A stretch of 64,000 bases of DNA from Siphonodentalium dalli (Eukaryota; Mollusca; Scaphopoda; Gadilida; Siphonodentaliidae). The notes under the pieces were generated by a model. The model was given only the letters and a program-made list of their open reading frames with translations. It ran no database searches and had not been told where the DNA came from. Positions 24,154 through 36,885 of this stretch are shown in pieces. The translations under genes and the position numbers were made by a program. The stretch spans positions 147,899,559 to 147,963,558 of the forward strand of contig CP136066.1 of NCBI GenBank assembly GCA_032622095.1, given 5' to 3'. The first letter of the stretch is position 1; every line of letters starts with the position of its first letter.

Positions 24154-24461
24154 GTAAGAACACATAGTTACCAATCTAAGGATTTGTTATCAATGGGATA
24201 ATGCATGCACGTGAGCGCGCCAGTTATAAATTTGTTGTAGATAGATAGATAATTTTTTAATGGCTAAAAGATGCAAAATTTGCAGACATATGAGCATAAG
24301 CATATATACAAAAGAGTAACACAGAGTGTGACATTCATATAGTATAAATATAAAAAGTATAGATATATAAATATAACAAGAATGCAGCTTGACAGTTCTG
24401 TAGAGGGACAAGATAGTGAATAAACCTAGCTTAGTAATGACTACTAAATAGATACTCGTAC

Positions 24462-24464
<3 letters not shown>

Positions 24465-24508
<44 letters not shown>
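24465..24508. repeat. TA dinucleotide microsatellite
   Basis: About 22 TA units in unit B where unit A has only a few (10872-10880). A recent expansion after the unit duplication. Confidence 0.9.
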
Positions 24509-24510
<2 letters not shown>

Positions 24511-24908
24511 ACATGAAAAATCAACCCGTGCTATCCCACCCTCCTCCCTCAACAGGACTGTCATGTTGCTTAAGAGATACTAGTAAGAGTAACAACAGAT
24601 CTTCGCCACCTGCATATACACACTGCTGCCATGTATGGCCGGCTTTAGACTGGCATGTCCATGACCGAAAGATGGAATCCCTAAATACAGGCAGCAGTGA
24701 CAATATATGCAGCTGGCCAAGTACTGTCATCGTACATAGAAAGATAGAGAGGAAAATAGAGTAGTAGAAGAGAAATATACATATGAATACGCTCGTCTGA
24801 CAAGTCGTGCCATCGATTGCCATCAAGGAGCGCACAGGAAAGCAAGCCAAAGCTTGCTTATTCCACTGTGGTCCTTAATGGTAACCGACCTCATGACTGA
24901 CCAGGCCA

Positions 24909-26960
24909 AATAATTCCTGTTTTATTAGGTGATTCCATGTAGCCAAGTTGCAGTTAGGTTCAATATATTTTACATAATTATTCCACAATGTGATTCCTTT
25001 GTAGAAAAAGCTATTGTAACCAAATACCCTAACATGAGGCACAGATAATCTAAAGATTCCAGACCGGAGATTATATTTACAATGAGTGTTCGAAAATTGG
25101 AATCCATCTCTTAGGTAGGTAGGAGCTTTCCCATCTGTTATATTTTTCATGATAGTCAGCTTTCTTTGGGAAACTCTGGATTCAACCGGAAGCCATTTAA
25201 AGGTACGGTTGGCCTTGGCGGTGGGTATCCTGTGAAAATATTTCCACCCGTCAAAAACCGCCACAAACAGAAAGAACAACAAAATGTAGACAGACATTGT
25301 CCGTATACAAATAAGAAATATCGCATAAACAGTATGTTATTGTCATATTTTTTACCATTGTTATGTAAACAAAGGCATAAAAAGTTACTTTTCTTGTGTT
25401 TGTTTATATTATGATGGTAAACATAAAGAGCGTTCTTTGTGGGTGAATTCCTGATATGGAACGAATAAAGAGCGTTTATGCAATTTGTGTGTGATTAGCC
25501 AGTAGCATTGTGTTGTCTTCTGTAACACAATCAGGCTCTTGCTTAGGTAAAATATAGTAAATCTGTATGATAACATGCTGTTTACGCGATGGTCATGGTA
25601 TATATGAACGAAACTGTATGCGTTTTAATGTTTTTCTGTTTACGGTGATTGGAACAAATGTGAATATTTTCGACAACTAAGGCCTCACGTGCCTTTAATG
25701 GTTTTAAACTCTTCATAACCTATATGTGAAAATCTATCCAAGCTCAGAACAAACCGGATTAATTTGTTTTTAAATATTTGTAGTTTATTTTTGGTAGTTG
25801 TACCCAAAGAGCTATACCAAATAGAGGATGCATAATCGAGGTGGCATTGAATTAATGAGTTAGCAAGTAGTTTCTTTGTGAAAGGGGTTAGAAAGTCAGC
25901 CTTTCTATATAAAAATTTGAGACGAGCAGTTACTTTATTTAGTACCTGTTTGGCCATTTGTTCCCCAGTGAGACTTTCATCGAGACAGGCACCCAGATAT
26001 TTCACCTCCTTGACGGATTGAATATTGATACCATTGCAGCAGATTGCAAGTTCGGGACATTTATTAATTTTGCGTTTGGAGCCAAAATAAGATGGATTCT
26101 GTTTTACCTAAATGAAGTGACAATTTGTTGTCGACTAGCCAGTGGCTTAGTGATGTTAATTCAGTACTCAGCTGATCTGCTATCACTTTTGAATCATTTC
26201 CCGAGACTATCAAAGCTGAGTCATCTGCGTACAGTAGTAACTTGCAATTTACGGCTGCAACGGCATCATTCACGTATAATAAAAACAGAAGAGGTCCCAA
26301 TATTCACCCTTGAGGGACACCACACGTGATATTCATAGCATGTGAGTGTGTTGCACTTATGTCAGTAATTTGGGTCCTGTCTGACAGATATGATGAGAAC
26401 CATGTTAAGGTGTTATTATCGCTGCCTAGAGCACTTAATTTGTCCAAAAGGATAGTATGGTTCACAGTGTCAAATGCTTTCTGGGGGTCAATAAAGACCA
26501 TTCCAGTAAGCGATCCTTTATCCATGTTCCTTCTAATAGAGTCGGTGAGAGAGATAAGGGTAGATTCGGTTGAGAAGCCAGCTCTAAACCCCGATTGATG
26601 CTCATATAATAAATTATTCTGTGTTAGGTATTCTTCCATTTGTTTATAAACAATTTTCTCCAGGATTTTGGAAGCCAGATTTAGGATGGAAACCGGTCTA
26701 TAATTACCGGGTGAAGTTTTTTCATTTTTCTTATAAATGGGAACCACTCTTGCAACGTTCAAATCGTTTGGAATGATCCCGTAGTGTATTGTCAGATTTA
26801 TAATGTGTGTCAAGGGGGAAGAAATCACTGAAGCGCCATCTCGAAGAAACCTTGCTGGTATCATATCCAATAAGTGCAATGGGAAGTTGGAGATATTTAA
26901 ATTGGACAACCCACACGAATAGTCTCTAGCACGGCCCTCATTATTTCGAAAGTTATACAT
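24909..26960 (-). mobile_element. LINE Z, second copy, interrupted by a TTAA MITE
   Basis: Same 5'-truncated jockey/CR1-like element as 11336-12934, with YADD and the same frame breaks. The last codons on its 3' side are deleted near 24908, and a 494-bp element is inserted at 25201-25694. The 5' end again lies 4 bp from the alpha stop codon. Confidence 0.88.
25201..25694. mobile_element. TTAA-flanked MITE
   Basis: A 494-bp insertion in LINE Z, flanked by TTAA (25197-25200 and 25695-25698). The empty site is seen in unit A near 11660. Imperfect terminal inverted repeats start AGGTACGGTTGGCC on the left and AGGCACGTGAGGCC on the right complement. It contains the internal motif AATAAAGAGCGTTT. 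TTAA duplication suggests piggyBac-type mobilisation. Related copies lie at 46440-46540 and 46996-47502. No coding capacity. Confidence 0.7.
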
Positions 26961-26963
26961 GTA

Positions 26964-29798
26964 CTAACCCCGCGTCAACGAGTTTCTTTGTATGGCACTC
27001 TGTCCTCTTCCATCGCTGAAATCATCCGCTAGTCTGAAGGACATTCTCTCGATGAACGCGTAATCTGCCTCAGCTCTCAGCATTGCGTTCATATGCAATT
27101 TGTCGACTGGAATTGGAAGAAAAAACATGACTGAATAATGATTCCTTACGAGAAAACAAATTAAATTTAATAGGAGATTATGAACGAGATGCTTAGATAT
27201 GGTATATTGGATGGTCCGTCAATGATTAGACGTATTTTGTGTTTCATGCCAATACAGGATGAGTCGCCAATCCATGCATGTTTACCCGAATGGCGAAGGC
27301 GATCCCCTGACATTTTCGTGATTTTCCGCAAATTCACTTATAATATATAGACGAAAGTCTATCTGTAGGGAACACACGAACATATATGTATGTATACCTG
27401 TATTAAACAGTTTTAGAGCAGTTGAGTTGGTTCTTGCAACGCGACCACAAGAGGTATCTTTGTTGGTGTGTCTCGCAATACTGCCACCACCACCGATATA
27501 CTGGGCAATGTCTACTCAAATGCTCCCTGCTGATAATAGAGTTCTCTTGGAATCTTCAGATTTGCTAATTACCACAAAATGACAACAGCCAAATGACAAA
27601 CATTTTACACCTCGTACCTCGACAGATTATTTGCACGACGGTGGAAATCTGTCTTGAAACATTACTACGTCATCCCAGGTTTTATTCATACATGGTTATT
27701 CGTGTATTTTAAATGATGTCCTTAGCTATTGTCATATATATGATATCTTATTAAATACACATTACACATACTTTGCGAACTAAGTAGCTCAGTTTGTTAC
27801 TAGCCTGTTATATACAGGTATACATAAGTAATAAATGCCTACTGGTCACGATGTATTCACTGGTTAGATGGACATGCATGAGAGTGTGGCGTTGACACAG
27901 ACGCCACTAGGTGGAGGTCGTATGCATGCACGATGGTTCTTTTCATTCCATGAATACACGCTGAGAACAGTCTGTATGTAAGTACTTACCCATCGTCTTA
28001 ATCAAACAATTGATCAATGCCTTTAACACACGTTAAAACTTCTCACTGTCGCCAAAGTCAATTTAACTGTCAGACAACTTAGGTGGCATAGATATAATCT
28101 AATAAAATTGCACAGACCAAAACAGGAGCAAGACAGTGGTTAGTTTCTATCAATTGCAAATTTATCCGGAAATTAATTAGATTGAGCAAATTTGTCGTTT
28201 CAGTTTGTTGTTTTATTATCCATTTGTACGGTGTACATTGAAGAGCGTTTAGTATGCTTGTTTTTATCATTTTGTGACAAACCGGATACAGCCTCTTTAG
28301 TCTCAGAAATGGTGTGACCCATACTTCAGGGACGTGATCCGGACATTCATTGGTTAAAAGGGGGGTGTATTTAGACCACCCACGCGCGTGAACCAATCCG
28401 TTTTCGCAACTTTACTAATTTGAATTTGCACTCCCATCGATATGAAATTATATTGTTTTACCTGTATGGTACTTAAAAGCTTCCAACTCATAATAAGTTC
28501 CAACCCGAACATCATCTAGTATTGGACATTTTCTGACCGATGACGAATTAATATAATTTTTTGTATCGAGAATAGGAAAATATTCAATCCACGTTTCACC
28601 GATAGTGGTTTGTTATTTATAATAACAGAAAAATTCAACCATCATTTCCTTCCGAAATGGCCAACTGCTGTTCATCCAGCCACGAATTTACGATTCAGAC
28701 AAAAGCTTATTGCGACACACCCGAGCGCAGAGGGTGCGAGTATGCCAGAGGGTCCTGGGCTATGCTCCACAGGGGACATTTTAAGAACAAGAAATAGGTT
28801 AAATTTGGTGCACATTGTCACATTGTGTGGTTTTGGCAGTCATATCGGAGGCGGACTAGAATCAAAATTTTACAGTATAAGATAATACTATTAGATACAA
28901 CTATGAGGTAACCGTAATTGGCGAAAAAAGTATGCCGATCCTGACTGACCATATTTATCAGGTTATTCTGGCAATCACCGCCGACTATTTTTCGTGAGTT
29001 TGTCCAACTCATTATTCTATTGTTTAGTACCAGCGATCTGTTCCACATGTGGAACAAACCGGAACAATCCCCACTCAAGAGCTCCGACAATTAAATAAAG
29101 TCCAATAATCTAATACAATAAATACATGAGACAGAAGAAGGATGAGGTGGGTAAAATTAATTCTACCATCACAGCTATATATAATTCGGTATAGGATAAA
29201 ACCAATTTCTGTCCTAATCAACAAAATTAATGAACATCATAACATTATTTGGTATTATTTGACCAGGCATTCTTGGATATTGATGTTTATATGTGCAAGT
29301 TTATTAAACTCTGGACTGATTCTTGCACGATATATCAAAGAAAAGAAAAAAAAATTACTCACATTCAGAGTGGGCTTCGTCTGCCTCCATTCTAGTCCCG
29401 GACACGTTCGGTTGGTAAACCCAATACGTGTTATTCCAATTGGTCCTTATGCTGCCAGAAAATTTCCCCGCGGCTGCAGTTCGGGGTTTTATGCTTTCAT
29501 TGGCAACTAGTTGCTCATCAATCCCCGAAAGCACTATCCATCTCCATTGGAACAGTGTCCCAATAGCGAACACAACTTGCACAAACCAGCGCCCGGGTTG
29601 CTCTAGTTTCTGGTAGGCGCGAGCTGCATTCGACGGGTCCCACGAACCCAGTTCCGGTATGCAACCGGTGACTGCCAGCTGACCACAACCAGTGTTTGTT
29701 TCGAAATCTATTTCAAACACATACGTTCCTTTACTATGTTTCCAATCCATCATAGATGTAAAATAATAGTGAAATATAATAAAATGCTGAATATGTTG
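26964..29798 (-). pseudogene. Alpha gene copy, unit C (frameshifted)
   Basis: Exons by homology: CBM20 29363-29798, exon 2 28462-28664, penultimate 27398-27511, terminal 26964-27106. The CBM20 exon is open and keeps ELGSWDP and GTLFQWRW. Its original acceptor is lost, but a TTTTCCAG acceptor one codon upstream keeps the frame. Exon 2 has a 4-bp deletion (203 instead of 207 bp) that shifts the frame, so a full-length product is unlikely. The same deletion is in unit D. Confidence 0.6.
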
Positions 29799-29819
29799 CT
29801 GGAAAATGTAGAGAAAATA

Positions 29820-30893
29820 TGGCCTCCATTTAACGAAAAATTACGATAATTTAATTATTTCAATTGCGTGTATTCTTCTAACCTTGTCTTAAACAATTAG
29901 CACAGTGAAACTGACGAAATGATAGATAGAACAACTGACTTACGTGTCAGATACATTATAAAGATGCACATAATATTTGTCCCAGCGCGCATATCACCAC
30001 AGTATATGTATGATTAGTCATTCGTTGGGCTCAATATGCAGCGGTGCTACTGTCTTCAAAAACTTCCAAAACTTCCAAGGTTTTGTACTGGTGGAATATG
30101 ATCTCTACGGCGTTACCAATATCTGAGTTTCATGACATGAATTAAGCTCGACCAATCGTCACGCTGTGTGTAATTCGAACCAGCACAAACGAAACTATCT
30201 TAATTTTACCGACAATTACCAGAAACAAAAATCGTATTTCCAGCCCTAAATCGACAAGTTTGTTCGGAAATCTATACGGCGTAGGTACGGTATGGTTTGA
30301 AGTACATGTATAACTGTTACGAAATGGGTTCGCACGAGACATGTCCATTTAAGGACATTTTGGCGTTCAAATTTCACAAGCTCGAAAAATATTGATGAAA
30401 TCACTTGAACATTTATATATTATCAACGATCATTACGCCCATAGTATGGGTGTTTACTGCAAAGCTGATCTGGCCGTGTCAATGGAGCGATTGGGATATC
30501 TCGCAGAACAACACATTTCAGTTTTCACGCGATGCGAGTTATTTCGGTAAATATACAACAAACTGTTTTATCTGCCAAATATTATGACAAATAAAAAAGC
30601 GGAACGGTCGATGATCTCTCATGTTGCAGTAGCTTTTTTTACCGCGTTAATTGCTCTCGATATTTAGGTGTGAAGAATGTCTGGGCCACTCTTGAAGATT
30701 TTATTGCGGGAACACAATGCCGATGAAGTATGTCTCAGTTGGAATGTAGACTAAATGTCGTATTGCGAAGTGTCTGGTGTGTAATTAATCCGATTAGTAG
30801 ATTTTTTATCAGCATTTGTGGTGTGGTGAATGAGAAACTTGCAGTGAGAAGCAGTAGTTGTTGTAATAATTTGAAGGATTAGTCGTTTTAACG
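29820..30893. repeat. Left arm of a large inverted duplication
   Basis: Unit spacer sequence (equivalent of about 4430-5890) in normal orientation. It lacks about 0.65 kb (junction near 30053, joining the 4666 and 5065 equivalents, plus smaller deletions). Its reverse complement lies at 32477-33990. The central 1.6 kb holds a LINE fragment. Confidence 0.8.
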
Positions 30894-31162
30894 GATTTCT
30901 GAGGTGGTGCATTCATGAAACCAATATAGTTTATATCATAATTTATATATATGCCTAATAATATGATCTTGAGGGCATTACCATATCTTGTATATGGGGG
31001 CTGGATTCATAAGGTGAGCGAGCAAAAAAATTATATATAGCTCATTCGCTATCGTTTTCGGTCGAGTAATTAAGAGGTGACGAATACGACGAACACTCAT
31101 GCACTTCGAGGTGAGCGGTCATTTTCCTGCAAATTGTGACGTAGTTTCCCGGCCCTGGTGCA

Positions 31163-31227
31163 TGTTTAACATCAATGTAGATGGCCAGTGGCGTTAAAGG
31201 TCATCTTGGTATACCATTGAGTTCCCA
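31163..31227. repeat. 65-bp segment with an inverted copy at 32258-32321
   Basis: The stretch containing GATGGCCAGTGGCGTTAAAG is found reverse-complemented at 32258-32321 inside a 157-bp insert in the LINE. Confidence 0.8.
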
Positions 31228-31294
31228 AAATTTCAGTAATCACTTTGTTGACATAATGGAAAATATCCGATCGACGTACTTTATGCCCAGTATG

Positions 31295-32480
31295 CTGGCC
31301 TCTACGCAGGAGGGATATCACATATTAGTTCAGTAAAAATTTATGAATGCATTGTCCCCCTCCCCCGTGGTTTGTATGGTGCAGAATTACTGTTCAATAT
31401 TAGTTCACACAATGTTGTTCGCCTTGAGCGTGTTCATAGAGTGTGCTTCAAAAATATTCAAGGACTTCCAACCAGGACCAAAACTGATATGGCACTTTCT
31501 CTAGTTGGTATCCCACCTCTTATGGCGTACATCGAAAAGAGAAAACTTTCAATGTTTCGGTCGTTATTCTGTCTCACCTTGCAAAAAACTGTCCGGGAAA
31601 TTTTCGTGATGCGTTTGTTAGATGCTACTTTCGGTGGCTCGAAAGCAGAGAGAATGTGTTGGCGGGGGGGGGGGGGGGTGGGGGAGGGGCTAACGCAGGA
31701 TTCTCGAATGGGCCGAGAGGCCCATTCCTTAACCACACTGGCTCGAAAGCAACTTCATTTTCTTCCGAATTAACTCAAATTCTTAGCTATCGACAGCTCT
31801 CTCATTACACCGAACCTTTATTCACACTTCTCATTTTCCAGAGAAACTAGCATGGAAGCAAGCCTGCCAAGAAGCCTCCATCTTTTATTTCAAAAATGAG
31901 TGGACTTCTCGTGTTACTTCAAAATTCCGAGTTCAGCAGATTAATGCGGGTTCACGATAGATATTCCTATGGAAAACTTGTGCGAAATTTCCTGCTGAGA
32001 AAAGATCATTTATCTTAGTATCTCAGATTATCTGTACTCTGCCCAGTTTGTCTAAAGGTGTGTGCATTATATGTAAAACAAGATGGCATGATTTGATAGT
32101 CCACATTATTATCGAGTGCACAGAGCTGACCACGGTACGAAATAGAATATGGTACACATTTATTCCTTGTGGAATATGTATCTTCACGGTCCCAAGATCT
32201 TATCACATATACCTAATAAATTTCAACTGTACAATATGTATGAAAATGCCCAATTTGAATTCTCAATGGTATACCAAGATGACCTTTAACGCCACTGGCC
32301 ATCTACGTTGATCTTAAACATAATAGAATATGGTACACATTTATTGATTGTTTCGGTATCGATTGCTTTGTGCACATTGGTAATCTTCAACCTGACCAAC
32401 AGCTGCTTTCATTTCTAGAGAAGAAGCCAGATTTCCTCCCACTTGACATACATGCTCATCAATTGATTAGATTCGACTAA
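31295..32480 (+). mobile_element. LINE ORF2 3' fragment in the spacer of the inverted duplication
   Basis: The plus strand encodes the C-terminal part of a LINE ORF2: LVGIPPLMAYIEKRKL with the preceding RLERVHRVCFKNIQGLP, then after a poly-G-disrupted stretch a C-x2-C ... H-x4-C knuckle-like segment (CIICKTRWHDLIVHIIIEC), and a terminal part ending in a stop at 32478-32480. There are multiple frame breaks. A 157-bp insert with 24-bp direct repeats lies at 32165-32321. Confidence 0.75.
32165..32321. mobile_element. 157-bp insert with 24-bp flanking direct repeats
   Basis: The 24-bp sequence at 32141-32164 is repeated at 32322-32345, and the LINE coding sequence resumes after it. The insert includes the reverse complement of 31163-31227. 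It may be a short retrotransposed or templated fragment; the class is not known. Confidence 0.55.
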
Positions 32481-33990
32481 TCATTCAAATTATTACAACA
32501 ACTACTGCTTCTCACTGCAAGTTTCTCATTCACCACACCACAAATGCCGATCAAAAATCTACTAATCGGATTAAATACACACCCGACACTTCGCAATACG
32601 ACATTTAGTCTACATTCCAACTGAGACATACTTAATCGGCATTGTGTTCCCGCAATAAAATCTTCCAGAGTTGCCCAGCAATTGTTCACACCTAAATATC
32701 GAGAGCAATTAACGCGGTCATAAAAGTTACTGCAACACGAGAGATCATCGACTGTTCCGCTTTTTTATTTGTCGTAATATTTGGCAGATAAAACAGTTTG
32801 TTGTATATTTACCGAAATAACTCGCATCGCGTGAAAACTGAAATGTGTTGTTCTGCGAGATATCCCCATCGCTCCATTGACACGGCCAGATCAGCTTCGC
32901 AGTAAACACCCATACTATGGGCGTAATGATCGTTAATAATATATAAATGTTCAAGTGATTTCATCAATATTTTTAGAGCTTGTGAAATTTGAACGCCAAA
33001 ATTTCCTTGAATGGACATGGCTCGTGCGAACCCATTTCGTAACAGTTATACATGTACTTCAAAACATACCGTACCTACGCCGTATAGCTTTCCGAACAAA
33101 CTTGTCGATTTAGGGCTGGAAATAAGAGTTTTTGTTTCTGGTAATTGTCGGTAAAATTAAGATAGTTTCGTTTGTGCTTGTTCAAATTACCCACAGCGTG
33201 ACGACTGGTCGAGCTTAGATCATGTCATGAAACTCAGATATGGCTAACGCCCGTAGAGATCGCACTCCACCAGTACAAAACCTTGGAACTTTTTGAAGTT
33301 TTGACAGGGAACCTTGTGAAGTTGAAAAAATAACGCGGGGAATATATTTCTTAGTTATTATGTGTTCATTAATAATGTACTTCAATGTAGGTGAAGGTCC
33401 TAACTCAAAATTTCGCGATTTAAGTGACTTTGTGGGCGATTTTGCTTTGCGTCATATATAATTATGGAATTTATCCTAGGTAATTAATTCAATGTTTATT
33501 GCGATATCGGCTCAGAAAAGACACAAAAAACATGCAGTTTTGAGTTGGGACCGTTACCTTCAGTGAAGTACATTATTTCTGCCCAACCCCCGCAAAATTG
33601 TTTCCCTTGTCCCACTCCACATATCGGCAAAGTGTCTTGCTTTAGTAAATTCTGTCACGATTTTGCAAAAATTTGGCACAAAGCTATTGGTCTAATATGA
33701 TAAACGTCGAGAGAAATACGACAGTAGCACCGCCTCATATTGAGCCCAACGAATGACTAATCATACATATACTGTGGTTATATGCGCGCTGGGACAAATA
33801 TTATGTGCATCTTTATAATGTATATGGCATGTAAGTCAGTTGTTCAAAATATCATTTCGTCAGTTTCACTGTGCTAATTGTTTAAGGTAAGGTTAGAAGA
33901 ATACACGCAATTGAAATAATTAAATTATCATAATTTTACGTTAAATGTAGGACATATTGTAAGTAATTTTACGTTAAATGGAGGCCATAT
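32477..33990. repeat. Right arm of a large inverted duplication
   Basis: Reverse complement of unit spacer (equivalent of about 4430-5890), more complete than the left arm. It ends near repeated copies of the TTACGTTAAATGGAGGCC motif. With 29820-30893 it forms a palindrome of about 4.2 kb. Confidence 0.8.
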
Positions 33991-34665
33991 TGTAAGTCAA
34001 TAAATTATAACAAATCTGCGGTCTCGCGCTGTGGATCCAATGAGGGACTGTCGGCCTGTGAGGGCGTCTGTCCAAGAGGACAGCTATTCGCTTTGTCGCT
34101 GCTCACACAGCCAGAGACAATGAGTGAGTCCACAGCTTGGACCCGCAGACTCTGATCTGTAGTGTATGGTATACTTGTAAACCAACGCATGATAATGTAT
34201 ACGTGACCTTTTAACTATGGTGCATGTTTTGTATGTCTAGGATGGGGAAGCGAGGCCATCTCGGTGGTCGTATGACCATAGTGTAAATATGTTCTTTTCT
34301 ACTGAACTGTTCTTTTTCAACATGTTTGTTGTTATGTTACTTGTAACTCTTCATATGGTAGAGGATAGAAATATATATATATATAATATTCCTGGGTGTG
34401 GGATCGGGGTACATTATACTAGAACTCCATATCCTCACCCACAAAATTTAACTAATTCCATTTTTCTTCTTCCAGGGAACTCAAATTGGTAAGCGAGAGG
34501 AGGCGCAAAGGTCTTGGACCCCCGTTACAGTTACCAATGGATTTTTGTAGGACTGGATCGGAAATTGATTTCTTCAACTACAGCAGTCAAACACATCGAT
34601 GAGGACCACCAGGGTTGTATGACGATAGCTTGAAAACAGACGTTATATGTCGGGTGCTTGTTAAG
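33991..34665. other. Unassigned stretch
   Basis: No gene, repeat or transposon was recognised. One short minus-strand ORF (34005-34190) has no recognisable motif. Confidence 0.4.
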
Positions 34666-36885
34666 TTAAAGGCCCACTTAATTTTCGAGTCACTGATTAT
34701 TTTTTCATAGTGACTTGACATACGGTTTTAATAACAATATGCCATAAAATATGATTAAAATACTATAGTTCATCTCAGAAGTGTCTCAGAAGATGCCCAT
34801 AGAGAAATAGAAAACAGCTACAATCATAGAAAGATTACCCCCCGTTTTGGCCACCAGAAGGCAACATAATTCAAATTAAAGATGAATTTTCAATGGAATG
34901 GGAATAACTCTATCTTTAAGATAAAATAGAGTTATTCCCCATCCATTGAAAATAATACACTTTTTACTACAATCTAGATGACAAAAACACGTTGGTAGCT
35001 CAACAAAAACAAAATGTTCACAGTTTATTATGCGGAATAAGTTGATAATACAATTAGTTAGGGAGCCCGCATATGTTCTATTTACACTTTTGCGTACAAA
35101 AGGTTTGACCCCCTAAAGTTGGTACCAATAATGGAATATTCTGAAAAACCGATTTCTTAAGTTGCGCATTCCTGGGGTTTAGGGGCCGCTGAACCCCAAA
35201 AAGTGCCAAAAATCACTTCTATTTACACTTCCGCGTACATCGATGAATTTTGGTTTGATGATACTCCTAAGTGTACTGATTAAGAAAACACAACTTAAGA
35301 AAGGGATTTTCCTGGGGTTTTCAGATAAGAAAAGGGGTCCCATGCTGAACCCCAAAACGTGATTTTTCACTTTTTTTTACACTTTCGCGTACATCCATAA
35401 TTTTTGGTCTCAAAGTACTTTGATATATACTAATTAAAAAAACACAACTTAAGAAGCAACTTTTCCTGGGGTTTTAAGATAAGAAGGGGGTCATCGGGTC
35501 ACCCCTCAAAACGTAAAAAATCACTTTTATTCACATGATTGCATTCGTCCAACGTGTGTGTATGTGCGTACACCCTTGGCACGTTGCACTATTACAACCA
35601 ATACATCCCTAAATCGATACGATCAACTTAAGAAATATACATTCATGTCGTTTTTCTGATAAGAACGAGACTTGTTACCCCCCCCCCCCCCCCCCAGAAC
35701 CCGATCCATTTTCTAGAACTAAGTGAGCCAGTTTTATGAAAATTATAGCGGGAAAATCTAGACAAATGTATACAAATGTATATATTTTCGTGAAGCTAAG
35801 ACATAATGACCCTTTTTTGGGCCAAAATTGAAACTCACAATCCAAGATGGCCGCCAAAATGGCCGCTGGAAGTTGAAAATATGACATTTTTTCACAAATA
35901 TCTTCTAGATCAATTCATGCTGTTTGGAACTGGTTGAGTAATGCAATTTAATTTTGTGTTTGGTATATTAACTGATCATTGGAGCAATTAAATATGCAAT
36001 TATTGTGGTCCTAACACCTTCCGATCCCTCCAAAATTCGATTGTACAGAATGCGTTAAAAAAATTCACAAAAAATCACAATTGGGATTCTAGTCATATTT
36101 CAACAAGAAATGAACAGAACTTTGTAATGTAAGTGAGGCATATCATTACCTATGAATATTCCAAATCACTGGAACCAAAATTCTTACTTTGGCTCAAAAT
36201 GGCTGCCAATATGGCCCCCAAAATATGGAAAATGGTAAATATTACACCAGCGTGTCCTGCAATCGCTTACAAGTTGTGTTGATGTATAAAATTGGATATT
36301 CTGTATTCTATTCATTGAATACTAACATGTCTGATGCACCATGGTTAATTGTTACTATTTTCACCACTGACATCGTAAAAAATATTGGACTTTTCTCTAA
36401 AACAACTTGACATAAATATTGGCAAAAATTAACTTTTCAGGTTTGGACCATTTTTTCAGGTAAAATATAACTATCTTTGGATCGAAAGGATTTTATTGTT
36501 TTGGTCTATCTTAAATGTGTCACACTACGGTGTTTATAGACCAAATTGCTCAAGATGGCTTCCAAAATGGCAACCAAATTTGTAAAATGCAAATTTTTTA
36601 CATATATCCCGAACATTATCTGCATTATCCGAAGAGGTAGCAAATTGTGACTCACTTGCTTATTATACGTGTTAGTTTATTAACTGACAACTAGATGTTC
36701 TATTCCCAGTTGTCCCAGTTCCGTATGGGGCATGACAAATTCATTTTAAAGTATGTAATTTTGCCGAGAACCTCTTTTGTGATTTTGGCCATATTTATTG
36801 AAAGGAAATGGGCAGAACTTTGAGACAGAACTGAGATGGACCATAATCTTTGGCTATTCTGGTCCATTATGATAAAACAAATGTC

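Larger units (their letters stand above)
12433..26458. repeat. Tandem segmental-duplication unit B
   Basis: Second copy of the large unit, with the same content and order as unit A. It lacks the 520-bp LINE insert and the hAT-like element of A. It gains a nested 2,212-bp tandem duplication (18326-22749), a long TA microsatellite (about 24465-24508) and a TTAA-flanked MITE (25201-25694). It also has a deletion of roughly 0.1 kb near 24908 relative to A. The alpha and gamma exons are open here. Confidence 0.85.

Noticed and set aside
34005-34190. 61-codon minus-strand ORF
   Set aside because: No conserved copy, domain or splice signals.
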